NCBI GenBank assembly: GCA_002508315.1
Contig: DAHE01000015.1
Location: forward strand, 155 to 8,661
Reading direction: 5' to 3'
Length of the DNA stretch: 8,507 nucleotides
Source of the DNA: Thermocladium sp. UBA166
GTDB taxonomy: Archaea; Thermoproteota; Thermoprotei; Thermoproteales; Thermocladiaceae
Below are positions 6,501 through 8,507 of this stretch, piece after piece. Every line of letters begins with the position of its first letter. Position 1 is the stretch's first letter. The translations under genes were made by a program, and so were the position numbers. The notes under the pieces were generated by a model. That model had not been told where the DNA came from and ran no database searches. It saw only the letters and a list, made by a program, of their open reading frames with translations.

Positions 6501-7767
6501 AACCCTTATTGGGTGTCCAGGTCTCCCTGGACAGCGCCACGCCTATCAACATTGCAATTGATGAGGCGTATATTGAGGCAGCCCAGGCTGGGAGGAGGCC
6601 CATGGAGCCGCTCAGCGAGAGTATAATGGACACGGCGGTGCTCCCCACTATGGCTCCCCCGTTATAGGTGAAGCCAACCGCCGTAGCCCTGTACCGCTCG
6701 CTGAAGCTCTCGGCTAGGAAGGAGGGAAGCACGGAGAATATGGCCGCCTCCAGGAATGCCTGTGCGCTGAAGGCTGCTAATGCCTGCACGGCCCCCTCGC
6801 TGGCCAAGTAAAGCAATGGCCCCGCGGCCACGGTGAACGCGGCCCCGTAGACGAGCATGCTCCTCCGCCTGCCGCCCACGGCGTTTGACAAGGCGCCGCC
6901 GATCCACACCCCCACCAGGGAGGCCAGGTTAATGATGGCTACGTAGGTCCCCACCAAGTCATTGGGGTACTTGCTGAGCTCCATAAACGCGGGGTAGAAG
7001 CTAAGCGTGGCCGTGTTGACGAATAGGAGGCCAGTGGTTATTAGGAGGCCCGTCGCCACGGTCCCCGCGGACTCGCGAATCATTGAGAGGAGGGGGGTCT
7101 TCTCCACCGCCCGACTCCTAAGCAGCTCCTCGAATGCGGGGCTCTCGTAGGCTGCTCTCCTGACCAGGAAGGCCAGGGCTCCCGGTATGAACAGCGTCAG
7201 GAACAGCGCTCTCCACCCATACACTTGAAACCCCGGGCCGAATGACTTGCTGAGCACCGTGAACACCGCCGCCATTAGGAAGTAACCCACGCCGAACCCG
7301 CTTTGTATGAAGGAGCCTATGAAGCCTCTCCTCTCTGGAGGCACGCTCTCCATGGCCAGCGTCGTTCCCCCGCCGTACTCAGCCCCAGCAAACATCCCCT
7401 CTATGAATAGGAAGGCGTAGAGGAGCGCGGGGGCCAGCAGGCCGACCTCGCGGTAAGTGGGCAGAAGCCCCTTGGCGCCGCCGAAGAGGGAGAAGCCTAG
7501 CACCGTGATCGCCAGCATGTTCCTACGGCCGATCCTGTCTCCCAGGTAATTCCCGAAGATTAGGGAGCCCACGGGCCTGGCCAGTGCCTCCACAGCGAAG
7601 CCGGCGAACGTCACCACCAGACCCAGCCGCCCCAGGCTGGAGGGGAGGAACACCGAACTTATGGTAACCCCAACCAACGCGTACGCTATGGTAGTGTAAC
7701 CGTCAAGTAACCACCCAGACCAAGCAGCGAGCACCTGCACCCACTGCCTCCTATCTAATCCATACAC
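6487..7767 (-). CDS. MFS transporter, MHS/SHS-like (organic-acid or sugar porter type)
   Basis: A 426-residue major facilitator protein, predicted to span the membrane about 12 times and to couple solute movement to an ion gradient. Seen here: an acidic residue in the first helix in the context GWLLDGYTT (D22), the MFS signature after helix 2 with RPVGS and FGNYLGDRIGRR (64-82), AGAEYGGGTTLAMESVPPERRG (127-148), and ESPAFEELL (208-216) at the start of the central loop. In my reading this combination resembles the metabolite:H+ and sialate/lactate symporter branches (relatives of ProP, KgtP, ShiA and NanT) more than drug exporters. A second MFS-like signature, GGRRRSM, appears at 298-304. The substrate cannot be read from sequence. 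The start is GTG, with a TATA box about 26 bases upstream and no Shine-Dalgarno, so the transcript is probably leaderless. It is convergent with ileS and divergent from the pantoate kinase gene; the shared control region carries a dyad. Confidence 0.88.
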   Translation of the reverse strand: MYGLDRRQWVQVLAAWSGWLLDGYTTIAYALVGVTISSVFLPSSLGRLGLVVTFAGFAVEALARPVGSLIFGNYLGDRIGRRNMLAITVLGFSLFGGAKGLLPTYREVGLLAPALLYAFLFIEGMFAGAEYGGGTTLAMESVPPERRGFIGSFIQSGFGVGYFLMAAVFTVLSKSFGPGFQVYGWRALFLTLFIPGALAFLVRRAAYESPAFEELLRSRAVEKTPLLSMIRESAGTVATGLLITTGLLFVNTATLSFYPAFMELSKYPNDLVGTYVAIINLASLVGVWIGGALSNAVGGRRRSMLVYGAAFTVAAGPLLYLASEGAVQALAAFSAQAFLEAAIFSVLPSFLAESFSERYRATAVGFTYNGGAIVGSTAVSIILSLSGSMGLLPAWAASIYASSIAMLIGVALSRETWTPNKGLEYN

Positions 7768-7787
7768 GGAAGGGGGAGGGCGTAATT

Positions 7788-7797
7788 GAATTTAAAG
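7788..7797 (-). promoter_or_regulatory. TATA box of the MFS transporter gene
   Basis: On the minus strand the element reads CTTTAAATTC and is centred about 26 bases before the GTG start at 7767. The bases between are pyrimidine-rich (CCCTCCCCCTTCC) and hold no Shine-Dalgarno, again suggesting leaderless transcription. Confidence 0.6.
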
Positions 7798-7802
7798 CCT
7801 TG

Positions 7803-7816
7803 CGGTGATTTCACCG
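7803..7816. promoter_or_regulatory. Inverted repeat, candidate operator between divergent promoters
   Basis: CGGTGA-TT-TCACCG is a perfect six-base inverted repeat around a two-base centre. It lies just upstream of the transporter TATA box (positions -36 to -49 from its start) and 61-74 bases before the pantoate kinase start. The size and position suit a dimeric helix-turn-helix regulator such as an Lrp/AsnC-, ArsR- or MarR-type protein. Only one copy is seen in the window, so this is a candidate site only. Confidence 0.45.
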
Positions 7817-7848
7817 AGCTGCCTGTATCTTTGGCTTGAGACGCAATG

Positions 7849-7858
7849 CCTTAAAAAA
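7849..7858 (+). promoter_or_regulatory. TATA box of the pantoate kinase gene
   Basis: CCTTAAAAAA is followed by the GTG start at 7877, about 23-25 bases from the element centre. The sequence between (CGAACAACCGGGACCAGC) has no Shine-Dalgarno, so a leaderless transcript is likely. Confidence 0.6.
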
Positions 7859-7876
7859 CGAACAACCGGGACCAGC

Positions 7877-8507
7877 GTGTCGGCGGAGGTGTTCACTCCG
7901 GCAGTCGTGTCGAGCATATTCGAGGCGTGCCTTAAGGACGAGGGGGGCAATCCCATAAAGGACCCGTTGAGAATAGGCGCGCGGGGGGCTGGCTTCGCCA
8001 TGAACGCTGGAGTAAGGACGAGGGTTCGACTGGTGGAGGGAGCGGGGGTGAGGGTCTCCATAAATGGGAGGCTGGAGGAGGCCAGAACCACGGTGAATGC
8101 CGTGAGGATAGCGGCTAATGCGCTTGGGTACGCGGGGGGAGTCGAGGTGGAGCACGAGATCGGCGTGCCGATAGGCTCCGGCTTCGGGACTAGCGCGTCT
8201 GGCGCCCTCGGCGCCGCCCTGGCACTCTCTCTGGCCTTGAATCGCCCCCTCTCGCTCGTGAGCGCCGTCAGGGTAGCACATGAGGCTGACGTGGTTAGCG
8301 GCACTGGGCTCGGCACGGCGGAGGGGGTGCTGGCGGGGGGCATTGGGGTGGTGATAGAGCCAGGGGCGCCGTGGTTCGGCTCCATAGATAAGATACCGTT
8401 CAGCGAGGACTTGGTCGTGGTCTCCGTCCACTTCGGCGGGATAGAGAAGTCCACGGTACTATCATCCCAGGAAGCCCTCGCCCGGGTCAATGAGGCGGGG
8501 AGGAGGG
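7877..8507 (+). CDS. Pantoate kinase (GHMP kinase superfamily), 3' end beyond window
   Basis: This enzyme uses ATP to make 4-phosphopantoate from pantoate, the archaeal route to coenzyme A; phosphopantothenate synthetase acts next. The first 210 codons are present with no stop before the window edge. Seen here: PLRIGARGAGFAMNAGV (30-46), matching the family's GSxGAGxxxxxGV block; the GHMP phosphate-binding loop PIGSGFGTSASGALG (98-112); AHEADVV (134-140), equivalent to AHxAEV; and GLGTAEG (144-150) followed by GG and a PGAP turn (162-165), all in the order seen in pantoate kinases. The N-terminal PGHITGFF-like motif of the family is altered to PAVVSSIFE. GTG 7877 is chosen because it places the conserved block at the normal distance from the N terminus and is correctly spaced from a TATA box; an in-frame GTG at 7805 lies upstream of that TATA and is unlikely. 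Other GHMP kinases are possible but fit less well. Confidence 0.87.
   Translation, partial: MSAEVFTPAVVSSIFEACLKDEGGNPIKDPLRIGARGAGFAMNAGVRTRVRLVEGAGVRVSINGRLEEARTTVNAVRIAANALGYAGGVEVEHEIGVPIGSGFGTSASGALGAALALSLALNRPLSLVSAVRVAHEADVVSGTGLGTAEGVLAGGIGVVIEPGAPWFGSIDKIPFSEDLVVVSVHFGGIEKSTVLSSQEALARVNEAGRR

Noticed and set aside
6396..6626. Small plus-strand open frame after ileS (76 codons)
   Set aside because: It has no Shine-Dalgarno or promoter of its own, crosses the A/T-rich terminator region and ends antisense to the transporter. The peptide looks random.
7792..8490. Long minus-strand open frame of 232 codons
   Set aside because: It is the mirror of the pantoate kinase gene, which shows clear GHMP motifs. 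The antisense product is Ser/Thr/Pro-rich with no recognisable pattern and would remove the divergent promoter region.

Overview
The window looks like chromosomal DNA from a crenarchaeon (Thermoproteota, probably a thermophile). Four things point there. There is a herA–nurA gene pair. The isoleucyl-tRNA synthetase is of archaeal type. A pantoate kinase marks the archaeal route to coenzyme A. A/T-rich TATA elements sit about 25 bases ahead of start codons that lack a Shine-Dalgarno sequence, which is the signature of leaderless archaeal transcripts. Codon use is AGG- and ATA-heavy and coding strands are purine-rich. Order or genus cannot be fixed from the sequence alone.

Layout, left to right. 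(1) An unrecognised 188-residue protein on the minus strand (28-594). (2) A 170-base divergent intergenic region carrying the herA TATA box. (3) herA (765-2237) and nurA (2234-3373), translationally coupled by a GTGA overlap; they encode the hexameric DNA translocase and the nuclease that together resect DNA ends. (4) An 81-base gap with a very G-rich tract (predicted G-quadruplex) directly before a TATA box. (5) ileS (3455-6391), complete. (6) A convergent, A/T-rich gap that probably ends transcription from both sides. (7) An MFS transporter on the minus strand (6487-7767). (8) A 109-base divergent promoter region with two TATA boxes and a 14-bp dyad. (9) The first 210 codons of a pantoate kinase (7877 to the window end), cut by the boundary.

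Working together: HerA and NurA form one functional unit. In well-studied archaea they act with Mre11–Rad50, but neither of those genes is in this window. ileS is a housekeeping gene with its own promoter. The transporter and the pantoate kinase share a control region, which allows but does not prove joint regulation. The window is mostly ordinary core genome. The points most worth a second look are the substitution at the expected C-terminal catalytic histidine of NurA, the unusual post-Walker A motif of HerA, the G4 tract at the ileS promoter, the dyad between the transporter and the kinase, and the unknown gene divergent from herA. I found no convincing new multi-gene system, RNA gene, CRISPR array or mobile element.
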